22,889 nucleotides of DNA. Source: Pseudothermotoga sp. (GTDB lineage Bacteria > Thermotogota > Thermotogae > Thermotogales > DSM-5069). Positions 6,792-13,485 of the stretch are shown here, one piece after another; position 1 is the stretch's first letter; every line of letters begins with the position of its first letter. The translations under genes and the position numbers were made by a program. The notes under the pieces are model-generated. The model was given only the letters and a program-made list of their open reading frames with translations. It was not told the DNA's origin and did not search any database. The DNA is taken from the NCBI GenBank assembly GCA_003510135.1, contig DOKY01000039.1:1-22889 (forward strand), written 5' to 3'.

Positions 6792-8460
6792 AGAGCAAGT
6801 CAAGAAGATCGCTGAGGCGTTCGAACACTGGCAGCAACGGACGGAGAACGACATGAAGAAGTTTCCAGAGAGGAAACAAAAGTTCCTCTCGAGTTCGGGT
6901 TACGAGTTCAAAAGATGCTATACGCCCCTCGATGTGGCGGAGCTGGATTACCTGAAGGACCTCGGTATGCCCGGCGAATATCCTTACACCCGGGGTGTTC
7001 AGAGAACGATGTACCGCGGAAGGTTCTGGACCATGAGGCAATACGCGGGCTTTGGAACCGCTGAAGAAACGAACAAACGCTTCAAGTATCTGTTGCAGCA
7101 GGGCCAAACGGGCCTGTCGGTGGCCTTTGATCTGCCCACGCAGATCGGCTACGATTCAGACCATCCTCTCGCAGAGGGCGAGGTCGGACGTGTGGGCGTC
7201 GCTGTGGACTCCTTGAGGGACATAGAGATACTCTTTGACGGGATTCCACTGAAGGACGTCAGCACTTCTATGACCATAAACTCTACTGCGGTGATCCTTC
7301 TGAGCATGTACGCTGTGACAGCACAGAGGCAGGGGGCAAAGATTGAAGAACTCAGAGGTACGATACAGAACGATATTCTGAAGGAGTACATAGCGAGAGG
7401 CACTTACATCTTCCCTCCCGAACCATCGATGAAGATCGTCACCGATATTTTCGAATTCTGCGCCGAACACATGCCGAAATGGAACACGATAAGCATCAGC
7501 GGCTATCACATAAGAGAGGCCGGCGCCAGTGCGGTCCAGGAACTTGCCTTCACGTTCGGTGACGCGATTGCTTACGTCGAGTCGGCCATCAAGGCTGGAC
7601 TGGATCCGAACGTGTTCGGAAGACAGTTGTCGTTCTTCTTTGCCGCGCACAACAACTTTCTGGAAGAGATCGCCAAGTTCAGAGCTGCAAGACGCATTTG
7701 GGCAAAGATCATGAAGGAACGCTTCAACGTTACCAACCAGGACGCTATGAAGCTCAGATTCCACACGCAGACGGGTGGTTCCACGCTCACAGCACAGCAA
7801 CCACTGAACAACATCGTTCGCGTTGCAATCCAGGCACTGGCTGCCGTACTTGGTGGTACTCAATCTCTGCACACAAATTCCTTCGACGAAGCACTCGGTC
7901 TCCCAACAGAACAATCCGTACAGGTCGCGCTCAGGACACAGCAAATAATCGCCTACGAATCTGGTGTTGCGGACATCGTTGACCCGCTGGCAGGCTCCTT
8001 CGCCGTGGAAGCTCTGACCAACGAGATCGAAGAGAAAGTCTGGGAATATCTGGAGAAGATCGACTCTTTGGGTGGCATGGTCCGTGCGATAGAACTCGGA
8101 TACGTTCAGAAGGAGATCCACAAGAGTGCGTACGAGCAACAGCTGGCGATTGAAAAAGGCGAACAGATCGTTGTGGGAGTGAACGCGTTCCAGACCAAAG
8201 AGGAAAAGCCGGTTGAGAACATCCTGAAGGTTGATCCCGCACTTGAAGAGAAACAGAAAGAGGCCCTCAGGCAACTGAGAGAGCAGAGGGATAATAGAGC
8301 CGTTGCGAAGGCGTTGAAAGAGCTGAAACAGGCCGCGCAGGAAGGTAAAAACATCGTTCCTTACGTTTTCGAAGCGGTCAAATGCTACGCGACCCTCGGC
8401 GAGATCAGCGATGTTCTAAGAGAAGTTTATGGAGAGTACACCGAGAGCACATCGATCTGA
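6781..8460 (+). CDS. mcmA1: Methylmalonyl-CoA mutase, large (catalytic) subunit
   Basis: This is the TIM-barrel subunit of the split, B12-dependent mutase that interconverts (R)-methylmalonyl-CoA and succinyl-CoA. At 559 aa it lacks the cobalamin domain, which is supplied by the next gene. Substrate-determining residues are visible: Tyr88 in RQYAGFG (Tyr89 of the Propionibacterium enzyme; Phe in isobutyryl-CoA mutase), and Arg206 ten residues after Gln196 of TIQNDILKE (Arg207; Gln in isobutyryl-CoA mutase). His243 in SGYHIREAGA is also kept. These point to methylmalonyl-CoA rather than isobutyryl-CoA. The ATG follows a strong GGAGGTG within the radical SAM gene. The C-terminal 90 residues are charged, as in other two-gene mutases. 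The pathway may be propionate formation or Val/Ile/propionyl-CoA use; direction cannot be read. No epimerase or carboxylase gene is in the window. Confidence 0.93.
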   Translation: MYDKEQVKKIAEAFEHWQQRTENDMKKFPERKQKFLSSSGYEFKRCYTPLDVAELDYLKDLGMPGEYPYTRGVQRTMYRGRFWTMRQYAGFGTAEETNKRFKYLLQQGQTGLSVAFDLPTQIGYDSDHPLAEGEVGRVGVAVDSLRDIEILFDGIPLKDVSTSMTINSTAVILLSMYAVTAQRQGAKIEELRGTIQNDILKEYIARGTYIFPPEPSMKIVTDIFEFCAEHMPKWNTISISGYHIREAGASAVQELAFTFGDAIAYVESAIKAGLDPNVFGRQLSFFFAAHNNFLEEIAKFRAARRIWAKIMKERFNVTNQDAMKLRFHTQTGGSTLTAQQPLNNIVRVAIQALAAVLGGTQSLHTNSFDEALGLPTEQSVQVALRTQQIIAYESGVADIVDPLAGSFAVEALTNEIEEKVWEYLEKIDSLGGMVRAIELGYVQKEIHKSAYEQQLAIEKGEQIVVGVNAFQTKEEKPVENILKVDPALEEKQKEALRQLREQRDNRAVAKALKELKQAAQEGKNIVPYVFEAVKCYATLGEISDVLREVYGEYTESTSI

Positions 8461-8473
8461 GGGGGTGAATCAG

Positions 8474-8887
8474 ATGAAGAAGTACAGAATTTTGATCGCA
8501 AAGCCTGGGCTGGATGGACACGATCGCGGTGCAAAGGTTGTTGCGCACGCTCTCAGGGATGCGGGTTTTGAAGTGATATACACCGGTCTGAGACAGACTC
8601 CCGAGCAGATCGTGAAAACTGCAATTCAGGAGGACGTCGACCTGATAGGTCTCTCGATCCTGTCCGGTGCGCACCTGCAGTTGTCGAAGAAAGTGATCGA
8701 GCTGATGAAAAAAGAGGGCATAGCGAACATCCCAGTCTTCGTGGGAGGTATAATCCCACCCGACGATGTACCCAGGTTGCTCGAGATAGGTGTCACACGC
8801 GTGTTTGGACCAGGAACACCACTGTCGAAAATCGTTCAGGAGGTCAGAGAGGTGCTGGAAGGGGTGACGAGCACGAGTGGATCATAA
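8474..8887 (+). CDS. mcmA2: Methylmalonyl-CoA mutase, small cobalamin-binding subunit
   Basis: This 137-aa Rossmann-fold B12 domain supplies the lower-ligand histidine to cobalt in the mutase. Seen: DGHDRG at residues 14-19 (the DxHxxG motif, with His16 as cobalt ligand), GLSILSGAH (59-67; the SxL serine and following residues line the nucleotide tail) and GGIIPPDD (91-98). These are the three hallmark motifs of the base-off/His-on class. The ATG at 8474 is preceded by GGGGGTGA, 13 bp after the large-subunit stop. The 3' end overlaps meaB by 11 bp, so all four genes from 5988 probably form one transcript. Confidence 0.94.
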   Translation: MKKYRILIAKPGLDGHDRGAKVVAHALRDAGFEVIYTGLRQTPEQIVKTAIQEDVDLIGLSILSGAHLQLSKKVIELMKKEGIANIPVFVGGIIPPDDVPRLLEIGVTRVFGPGTPLSKIVQEVREVLEGVTSTSGS

Positions 8888-9755
8888 GGAGATCGCGAAA
8901 CTCATAACGCTGTTAGAAAATGAACCTGACAGAGCAAGGGATATCCTGAAAAAGCTGCCGAAGAGGATCTGTCCTGTGATCGGCTTCACGGGAAGTCCTG
9001 GCGTCGGCAAGAGTACGCTGATCGACCAGGTGATCGCGAGGCTCAGATCCGCTGGGAAGACGGTCGCGGTCGTTGCGGTGGATCCGTCCAGTCCGTTCAG
9101 CCAGGGTGCCTTCCTCGGCGACAGGGTCAGGATGAAGAAACACTTTCTCGACGAAGGTGTTTTCATAAGGAGTATGGCATCTCGCGGCGCGCTCGGTGGT
9201 TTGAACGAGAGTATCTACGACGTCGTGGAATTGCTCGAAGCTGTCGGTTTCGATTACGTTCTGATTGAGACGGTGGGCGTTGGTCAAGCTGAAGTCGAGG
9301 TGCGGTACGTGGCTGATGTCGTCGCATTGGTGTTGTCACCGGGTTTTGGGGACGAAATGCAGCTTTTGAAAGCCGGCGTCATGGAGATCGCAGACATATA
9401 CGTCGTGAACAAATCTGACCTTGAGGGGAACGACTCTCTGTACGATCAGCTCATCGGTTTCCTCACCTTCGCCGGTCGGGATGCGTTGAACGTCGTAAAG
9501 ACTTCCGCACTGAACGGAAGTGGCATAGAAGAACTCGTGGACAGGATTATAACCCTGTGGAAGAATTTTGCGGAGACAGAGAAGCTGAAGCAATTGAGAA
9601 AAGAAAGGCTGAGGCACCACACGGAAACGCTTGCGAGGAGAACGTTGCAGAAGTACCTTTCAGCCGTCGATTCAGAAGATCCCTACGAGGGTGTCGAGCT
9701 GGCGTTGAAGTTCATGTGTGAACGCTTGAAATATGGTCAGGGGGGAGGGACTTGA
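8877..9755 (+). CDS. meaB: MeaB/ArgK-type G3E GTPase, mutase chaperone
   Basis: MeaB uses GTP to gate adenosylcobalamin loading and to protect methylmalonyl-CoA mutase from inactivation. The 292-aa protein has Walker A GSPGVGKST (39-47), a switch/Mg site around VDPSSPFSQGAFLGDRVRM (68-86), Walker B/G3 ETVGVGQ (131-137), the base-specificity motif NKSD (178-181) and a C-terminal helical dimerisation region. The GTG at 8877 overlaps the small-subunit gene by 11 bp, with GGAAGGGGTG upstream. The last seven codons and the stop (to 9755) lie inside the oppositely oriented tRNA-Pro gene, so the C-terminal YGQGGGT is encoded by antisense tRNA sequence. No terminator stands between the operon and that tRNA. 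Confidence 0.93.
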   Translation: MDHKEIAKLITLLENEPDRARDILKKLPKRICPVIGFTGSPGVGKSTLIDQVIARLRSAGKTVAVVAVDPSSPFSQGAFLGDRVRMKKHFLDEGVFIRSMASRGALGGLNESIYDVVELLEAVGFDYVLIETVGVGQAEVEVRYVADVVALVLSPGFGDEMQLLKAGVMEIADIYVVNKSDLEGNDSLYDQLIGFLTFAGRDALNVVKTSALNGSGIEELVDRIITLWKNFAETEKLKQLRKERLRHHTETLARRTLQKYLSAVDSEDPYEGVELALKFMCERLKYGQGGGT

Positions 9756-9810
9756 ACCCTCGACCTCCGGACCCCGATTCCGGCGTTCTGGCCAACTGAA
9801 CTACCCCCTG
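9734..9810 (-). tRNA. tRNA-Pro (anticodon CGG)
   Basis: A complete 77-nt cloverleaf: acceptor CAGGGGG pairs CCCCCTG with discriminator A and encoded CCA. The anticodon stem CCGGA/TCCGG holds loop ATCGGGG, anticodon CGG, and the T-arm GAGGGTTCAAGTCCCTC is normal. It reads CCG codons. The 3' end is overlapped on the other strand by the end of meaB. Confidence 0.95.
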
Positions 9811-9821
9811 AGCCAATACAA

Positions 9822-9850
9822 ATGATACCACAGAGGCGGGGCTTTGACAA
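9822..9850 (-). promoter_or_regulatory. Promoter of tRNA-Pro(CGG)
   Basis: On the minus strand TTGTCA (9850-9845), a 17-bp spacer and TATCAT (9827-9822), with TGG before the hexamer (extended -10). The -10 ends 11 nt before the mature tRNA. Confidence 0.7.
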
Positions 9851-9872
9851 CTGCCAAAGAGTGATTGAACAC

Positions 9873-9901
9873 TTGCATGAAAGAGGAGGTCGTGGTAGAA
9901 T
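9873..9901 (+). promoter_or_regulatory. Promoter of tRNA-Pro(GGG)
   Basis: TTGCAT (9873-9878), a 17-bp spacer and TAGAAT (9896-9901), with TGG before the hexamer. It ends 8 nt before the mature tRNA. It is divergent from and close to the other proline tRNA promoter. Confidence 0.7.
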
Positions 9902-9909
9902 AAAAAATG

Positions 9910-9987
9910 CGGGGCGTGGCGCAGATTGGCTAGCGCGCTTGCATGGGGCGCAAGAGGTCGCTGGTTCAAGTCCAGTCGCCCCGACCA
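9910..9987 (+). tRNA. tRNA-Pro (anticodon GGG)
   Basis: A 78-nt cloverleaf: acceptor CGGGGCG pairs CGCCCCG, discriminator A, encoded CCA. Anticodon stem CTTGC/GCAAG with loop ATGGGGC gives anticodon GGG, reading CCC and CCU. The T-arm GCTGG-TTCAAGT-CCAGT closes with one G-U pair. Confidence 0.95.
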
Positions 9988-10013
9988 GGCGGCGAAAGCC
10001 GCCTTTTCTTTTC
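9988..10013 (+). terminator. Rho-independent terminator of tRNA-Pro(GGG)
   Basis: GGCGGC, a GAAA tetraloop and GCCGCC, then TTTTCTTTTC. The stem starts at the base right after the tRNA CCA, so no trailer separates them. Confidence 0.88.
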
Positions 10014-10070
10014 AAAGCCATCTCACTCGCCAACACTCTTGATAGTTGTGCTTCGAGGCTCACGCCTTAT

Positions 10071-10556
10071 TCAACTTTGCTCGCTAAAACGTTCCTGAGC
10101 GTGATGAATCAATCGCCATGCCTCTTCGCGCCCCTGCCAGCCGAGAATCTCTGTAGATTTTTCTTCCAAAGTTTTGTACACCGTGAAGAAATGTTCGATC
10201 TCAAGAAGAAGATGTCGCGGCAAATCCGTCAGGTCCTCGATATCGTCGAAACGGGGATCCACTGTGGGCACCGCAAGTATCTTTTCATCGCGTCCCCGTT
10301 CGTCTTGCATCTTCAGCACTCCAACGGGTCGAACCTGAACAATGCATCCGGGAAACGTTGGCTCATAGGTCACAATGAGAACGTCCAGAGCATCTCCATC
10401 CTCAGCCAAAGTGTTCAGAACGAAGCCATAATCGGTAGGATAATGCAAGGGTGAATAAAGCACACGGTCCAACCGGATTCGACCAAGCCTTTCGTCGAAC
10501 TCGTACTTGTTACGACTTCCCTTCGGGATCTCCACCAGAGCTTCCACTTGATTCAC
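10071..10556 (-). CDS. ppa: Inorganic pyrophosphatase, family I
   Basis: Family I soluble pyrophosphatase hydrolyses PPi to two phosphates in the cytoplasm, pulling biosynthetic reactions forward. The 161-aa protein begins VEIPKGSRNKYE (8-19), has SPLHYPTDYGF (35-45), and the signature DGDALDV (53-59) with the three Mg-binding aspartates Asp53, Asp55 and Asp58; the usual proline at position 56 is alanine. Later VDPRFDDIEDL carries further metal ligands. It is slightly shorter than the roughly 170-175 aa norm because of a short C-terminus. The GTG at 10556 has GGAGGGAC 6 nt upstream. It stands alone between tRNA genes. Confidence 0.93.
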   Translation of the reverse strand: MNQVEALVEIPKGSRNKYEFDERLGRIRLDRVLYSPLHYPTDYGFVLNTLAEDGDALDVLIVTYEPTFPGCIVQVRPVGVLKMQDERGRDEKILAVPTVDPRFDDIEDLTDLPRHLLLEIEHFFTVYKTLEEKSTEILGWQGREEAWRLIHHAQERFSEQS

Positions 10557-10740
10557 GATTGTCCCTCCATTTCGTCGTGATCTCAGCTCTCATAGCAAAC
10601 CCACTTAGATTGTAAGCCAGCAGACAACAAATTCGAGACCTGATAAAGCAACAAAAAGCAGCCGCCCTGAAGCAAAGGCACAGAAGTGGTTCAAAACGAG
10701 GCCACACTATGCCATCTTTTCAACGTTCTGAACAACCCTC

Positions 10741-10769
10741 TTGACCATTTCAACGAGATAGTGTAATAT
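10741..10769 (+). promoter_or_regulatory. Promoter of tRNA-Glu
   Basis: TTGACC (10741-10746), a 17-bp spacer and TAATAT (10764-10769), ending 12 nt before the mature tRNA. Confidence 0.75.
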
Positions 10770-10781
10770 AGGCTTGGTTGA

Positions 10782-10857
10782 GCCCCCATCGTCTAGCGGC
10801 CTAGGACACTGGCCTTTCAAGCCAGAAGCAGGGGTTCGAATCCCCTTGGGGGCGCCA
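10782..10857 (+). tRNA. tRNA-Glu (anticodon TTC)
   Basis: A 76-nt cloverleaf with acceptor GCCCCCA, anticodon stem CTGGC/GCCAG, loop CTTTCAA (anticodon TTC) and T-arm GGGGTTCGAATCCCC; discriminator G and encoded CCA. This tRNA is a substrate of the MnmA encoded earlier in the window. Confidence 0.96.
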
Positions 10858-10894
10858 GAGTGTTCTATTCTCTTTGAATGAATCTCGAAGGAAG

Positions 10895-10920
10895 AACCGC
10901 TCCTTTCTGGAGCGGTTTTT
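10895..10920 (+). terminator. Rho-independent terminator after tRNA-Glu
   Basis: A 9-bp stem AACCGCTCC/GGAGCGGTT with loop TTTCT, running into a short T tract. Confidence 0.85.
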
Positions 10921-10955
10921 CACGCCCGCTTCTTTAACTGAACGAAAACACACGA

Positions 10956-10984
10956 CAAAAAAGAGGTGGGTTCGTGACCCACCT
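10956..10984 (-). terminator. Rho-independent terminator of the minus-strand tRNA-Asn
   Basis: On the minus strand AGGTGGGT, loop CACGA, ACCCACCT, then CTTTTTT. It lies 26 bp past the tRNA-Asn 3' end. Confidence 0.82.
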
Positions 10985-11010
10985 ACTAATCAGGAAATTC
11001 ATTCGAAACT

Positions 11011-11086
11011 TGGCTCCGGCGGCAGGACTCGAACCTGCAACCTAGTGGTTAACAGCCACCCGCTCTGCCGGTTGAGCTACGCCGGA
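11011..11086 (-). tRNA. tRNA-Asn (anticodon GTT)
   Basis: A 76-nt cloverleaf on the minus strand: acceptor TCCGGCG/CGCCGGA, discriminator G and encoded CCA, anticodon loop CTGTTAA (GTT), T-arm GCAGGTTCGAGTCCTGC. Confidence 0.95.
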
Positions 11087-11110
11087 GCGCCAGTTCAGTT
11101 ATCGCTAATT

Positions 11111-11138
11111 ATTCTATCAAAAGCTCTTTCCATTTCAA
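11111..11138 (-). promoter_or_regulatory. Promoter of tRNA-Asn
   Basis: Minus strand TTGAAA (11138-11133), a 16-bp spacer and TAGAAT (11116-11111) preceded by TGA. Initiation would leave a leader of roughly 17 nt. Confidence 0.55.
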
Positions 11139-11190
11139 GTGTAGAGTTATTTACTCTTAGATTAACGCTGAGAAGAAGCAGGTGATAACG

Positions 11191-12363
11191 ATGTGGAGGG
11201 ACTTACCGAAGGGAATCAAGCTTTATCTTCTCTTCTATTCTGTGAGCGGGTTTTCTTTCTCCGCGCTCATCGCGGCTCCGACGCTCGGCAAGGTTTTGAA
11301 CATCTCCATTCAAGAACTCGGTTGGCTTTTCAGCTTTTCCTACATCTTTCAAGCCATTCTCACTTACGTTTTAGGCAGAAAGTTCGAAAGTATAAGCGTG
11401 AACTATGGCTATGCGCTCGCCAGGATGTTCTTCGCCACGGGAAGTATCCTTTTTGTCCTGGCACGTAACGTCTATGGATTCGTAGCAGCACAGCTTTTGC
11501 TGGGTGTCACCGACGTTTTGTATCCCTGCCAGGTGATGTATGAAAGGGCGCTCTTTCCGCCGCAAAAACGTGAAGAGATTTACTCGTTGCAGTTTCTCAT
11601 CACTGAGTTCACGAAGGCCATCGTTTACTTTTTCCTGGTGTTTGTTCTGTCCAAGTACATGAAGGATCTCAGATTTCTCTCGACAATATTCTTCCTGATC
11701 TTCGTGACGAACATCTTCTACGCTTTCTCCTTTTTGAAAATCCTGCCACGTGTTCAGAGCGGTTCGAGTCTTCACGAACATCACGTGACGGCCACGAGCG
11801 TGAATGGTGCCTTCATTTCGATAATGCTGCATCAGTATCTCGCATACATGGCCTTCAGTTTTTCCAGTTTTCTCATCATCTCGTACTATCTCATGGACCG
11901 TTTCAATCTGGACAGCTCCTCGCCCTTCCTGTTCGAAATGATCTTCTCTGCCTCGGTGGTCGCATCGTACCTTTGGAAAAGAAAGACCAGGAACAACACT
12001 GTCAGGAATCTGATCATCGGCTCTGTGCTGATCATCGTCACCTTCGCACTCTGGTTCGTGCCAAATGTGTACGTTTTCTTCGCTTCACACACGATCATGG
12101 GACTTGGATTCATCCTGTGGTTTCCCGCCAAGGAAACGGTGAAGATAAGTCTATCCCCAAAGGAGTTGGGTAGATGGGAAGGCTTCTTCCAGGGATTGAA
12201 CATCTTCAGCAGAACCTTCGTTCCCGTTGTGTCAACACAGATCGCAGGAAGGCTCGGACACAGGTGGGTGTTCTTGACATCAGCTTTCATCTTCACCGCG
12301 AGTCTGCTGAGTTCAATTCCGGCGATGAGATGGTTCTACAAAATCGGAAACATCAAGGCATAA
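11191..12363 (+). CDS. Major facilitator superfamily (MFS) permease, substrate unknown
   Basis: A 390-aa, strongly hydrophobic protein with about 10-12 predicted membrane segments in two halves separated by a hydrophilic loop (about residues 185-205, with HEHH). The N-terminal half shows the MFS plan, a TM2-TM3 loop with LGRKFESISVNYG resembling the conserved GxLaDrxGrr loop in weakened form. The C-terminal half has a short KRKTRNN loop in the matching position. No substrate motif is recognised. ATG 11191 follows AGGTGAT; a GTG at 11182 is possible but leaves no good SD. It is a single gene, convergent with tatD and overlapping it by 11 bp; no terminator is visible between them. Confidence 0.75.
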   Translation: MWRDLPKGIKLYLLFYSVSGFSFSALIAAPTLGKVLNISIQELGWLFSFSYIFQAILTYVLGRKFESISVNYGYALARMFFATGSILFVLARNVYGFVAAQLLLGVTDVLYPCQVMYERALFPPQKREEIYSLQFLITEFTKAIVYFFLVFVLSKYMKDLRFLSTIFFLIFVTNIFYAFSFLKILPRVQSGSSLHEHHVTATSVNGAFISIMLHQYLAYMAFSFSSFLIISYYLMDRFNLDSSSPFLFEMIFSASVVASYLWKRKTRNNTVRNLIIGSVLIIVTFALWFVPNVYVFFASHTIMGLGFILWFPAKETVKISLSPKELGRWEGFFQGLNIFSRTFVPVVSTQIAGRLGHRWVFLTSAFIFTASLLSSIPAMRWFYKIGNIKA

Positions 12364-13120
12364 ACAACTCTTCCGCGTTGTTCGTGAGAGCAGCTGCAAC
12401 ATCCTCAAAGTCCATGTCCAAGATCCCCGCGATCTCTTCGATTACGAATCTGACGTAGATCGGTTCGTTCCTCTTGCCCCTTACCGGTTGGGGAGCCAAG
12501 TAAGGGCAGTCCGTCTCGCTCAGGATGTTTTCGATTCCGATAGTTGCAACAACCCTTCTTAACGTGTGATTCTTCGGGTATGTGATCGGACCGCCTATGC
12601 CGATGTACATGCCGAGTTCAACGAACTTCATCGCCCATTCTTCGTCCGCAGAGAAGGCGTGCACAACACCGCCTCTCGCTGGCAATCCCACGCGACTGAG
12701 GATCTCGTACGCTTCCTCGTAAGCGTCCCTGACATGAACGATCACAGGCAGATCGACATCTTTCGCAAACTTCAGCTGTTCCTCGAAAACTTTTCGTTGT
12801 TGCTCTTTGGAAGACAGCATCCTGTAGTAATCCAGACCACATTCTCCAATCGCGACAACCTTTTTGTGTTCGATCAGCTCTTCAAATACTTGCAAAAAGT
12901 TCTCTGGGACATTCGCCGCTTCGTGGGGATGGACACCAACCGAACAGTAGATTTTATCGTGTTTCTCGCTCAGAGAAAGTGCCTTTTTGGAATCTTCGAT
13001 GTCTATGCCCACGTTGATGACAAAGGAGAAGTTGTGTGAGTCGAGCTTCTGAAGCACCTGCTCCAGGTCCTTCTCGAACTGGCGAAAATGCAGATGTGCA
13101 TGTGTGTCTGTCAGTTTCAT
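12353..13120 (-). CDS. tatD: TatD-family metal-dependent hydrolase/DNase
   Basis: TatD proteins are TIM-barrel metallohydrolases, shown in several bacteria to have 3'-5' DNase activity. The 255-aa protein retains the metal-ligand set: THAHLHF (His7, His9), GECGLDYY (Glu93), VHVRD (His129), VVHAFSA (His154) and ETDCPYLAP (Asp204). The start is ATG 13120, preceded by AAGGAGG; the longer ORF from a TTG at 13144 would include that SD. It overlaps the 3' end of the MFS gene by 11 bp and is divergent from the broken exporter gene. It is a housekeeping gene that need not relate to its neighbours. Confidence 0.93.
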   Translation of the reverse strand: MKLTDTHAHLHFRQFEKDLEQVLQKLDSHNFSFVINVGIDIEDSKKALSLSEKHDKIYCSVGVHPHEAANVPENFLQVFEELIEHKKVVAIGECGLDYYRMLSSKEQQRKVFEEQLKFAKDVDLPVIVHVRDAYEEAYEILSRVGLPARGGVVHAFSADEEWAMKFVELGMYIGIGGPITYPKNHTLRRVVATIGIENILSETDCPYLAPQPVRGKRNEPIYVRFVIEEIAGILDMDFEDVAAALTNNAEELFMP

Positions 13121-13149
13121 TGTTCTTATAACCTCCTTTTGCAATTAGA

Positions 13150-13155
13150 ATTCTA
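13150..13155 (-). promoter_or_regulatory. Possible extended -10 promoter for tatD
   Basis: Minus strand CTGG-TAGAAT, 30 bp before the ATG. No clear -35 is seen. Confidence 0.35.
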
Positions 13156-13274
13156 CCAGGGAAGGAAAAGAAGATGATATGGATCAGAAAGCCGTGGGTC
13201 GCGTTCACTCTCATGTTGTTTCTTGGGATTCTTTCGGCATTACGAGAGCCCGCCGTGAAAGTGTACTCTTTCAA

Positions 13275-13485
13275 GGGTGGGATGAAAGGCAGCTTTTTCG
13301 TTAGATATATTGCAGTTTTTCTAATGATGGTAGTGTACAACAGAAGAACAGAAGGGAAAGTAAGTCGTGAGCAAAGCCGATTCTCTGCAGATAGAGTTAT
13401 TAAGTGTGAATGTGGCTGGAACTGCGATAGGGATGTTAATGTTGAAGGGGAAAGCCCACTACTTCAGTAGTGGGAGGGGGGTCAC
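13275..13485 (+). mobile_element. Fossil of an IS200/IS605-type element (tnpB 3' end plus right-end hairpin)
   Basis: Within the broken exporter, the frame encodes VIKCECGWNCDRDVN (about 13396-13440), which matches the last half of the TnpB zinc ribbon and the final catalytic-Asp region (CxCG...DRDVNAA) of IS605-type OrfB. Sixteen bases later comes a perfect hairpin and then GTCAC, after which the exporter frame resumes at 13486. A hairpin near the right end and cleavage after a short TCAx-like tetranucleotide are usual for this family. The rest of tnpB, any tnpA and a clear left end are missing; the left boundary given is a guess. The element cannot move by itself. Confidence 0.68.
13455..13474. 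repeat. Right-end hairpin of the IS605-type fossil
   Basis: CCCACTAC-TTCA-GTAGTGGG, a perfect 8-bp stem with a tetraloop (9 bp if the loop is counted as TC). Its place between the tnpB remnant and the resumed exporter frame fits the subterminal palindrome recognised by Y1 transposases. Confidence 0.7.

Noticed and set aside
9844..9849. A perfect TTGACA upstream of tRNA-Pro(GGG) as its -35
   Set aside because: It is 46 bp from the TAGAAT at 9896; TTGCAT at 9873 has the right 17-bp spacing. The same bases on the other strand serve as the -35 of tRNA-Pro(CGG).
10510..10707. A 65-codon minus-strand ORF over the ppa start
   Set aside because: It covers the ppa SD and start region in another frame, its product is cysteine-rich low-complexity sequence, and it matches nothing known.
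10557..10740. A possible small gene in the ppa to tRNA-Glu gap
   Set aside because: No frame has both an SD and a plausible product; nothing beyond the tRNA-Glu promoter at its right end is seen.
11143..11157. AGAGT-N5-ACTCT before the MFS gene as an operator
   Set aside because: The arms are only 5 bp and A/T-rich, so chance is likely; no regulator gene is nearby.
13275..13485. An active TnpB with guide RNA (omega-RNA) unit
   Set aside because: Only the last zinc-ribbon residues remain; the RuvC core is missing, so no nuclease can be made.
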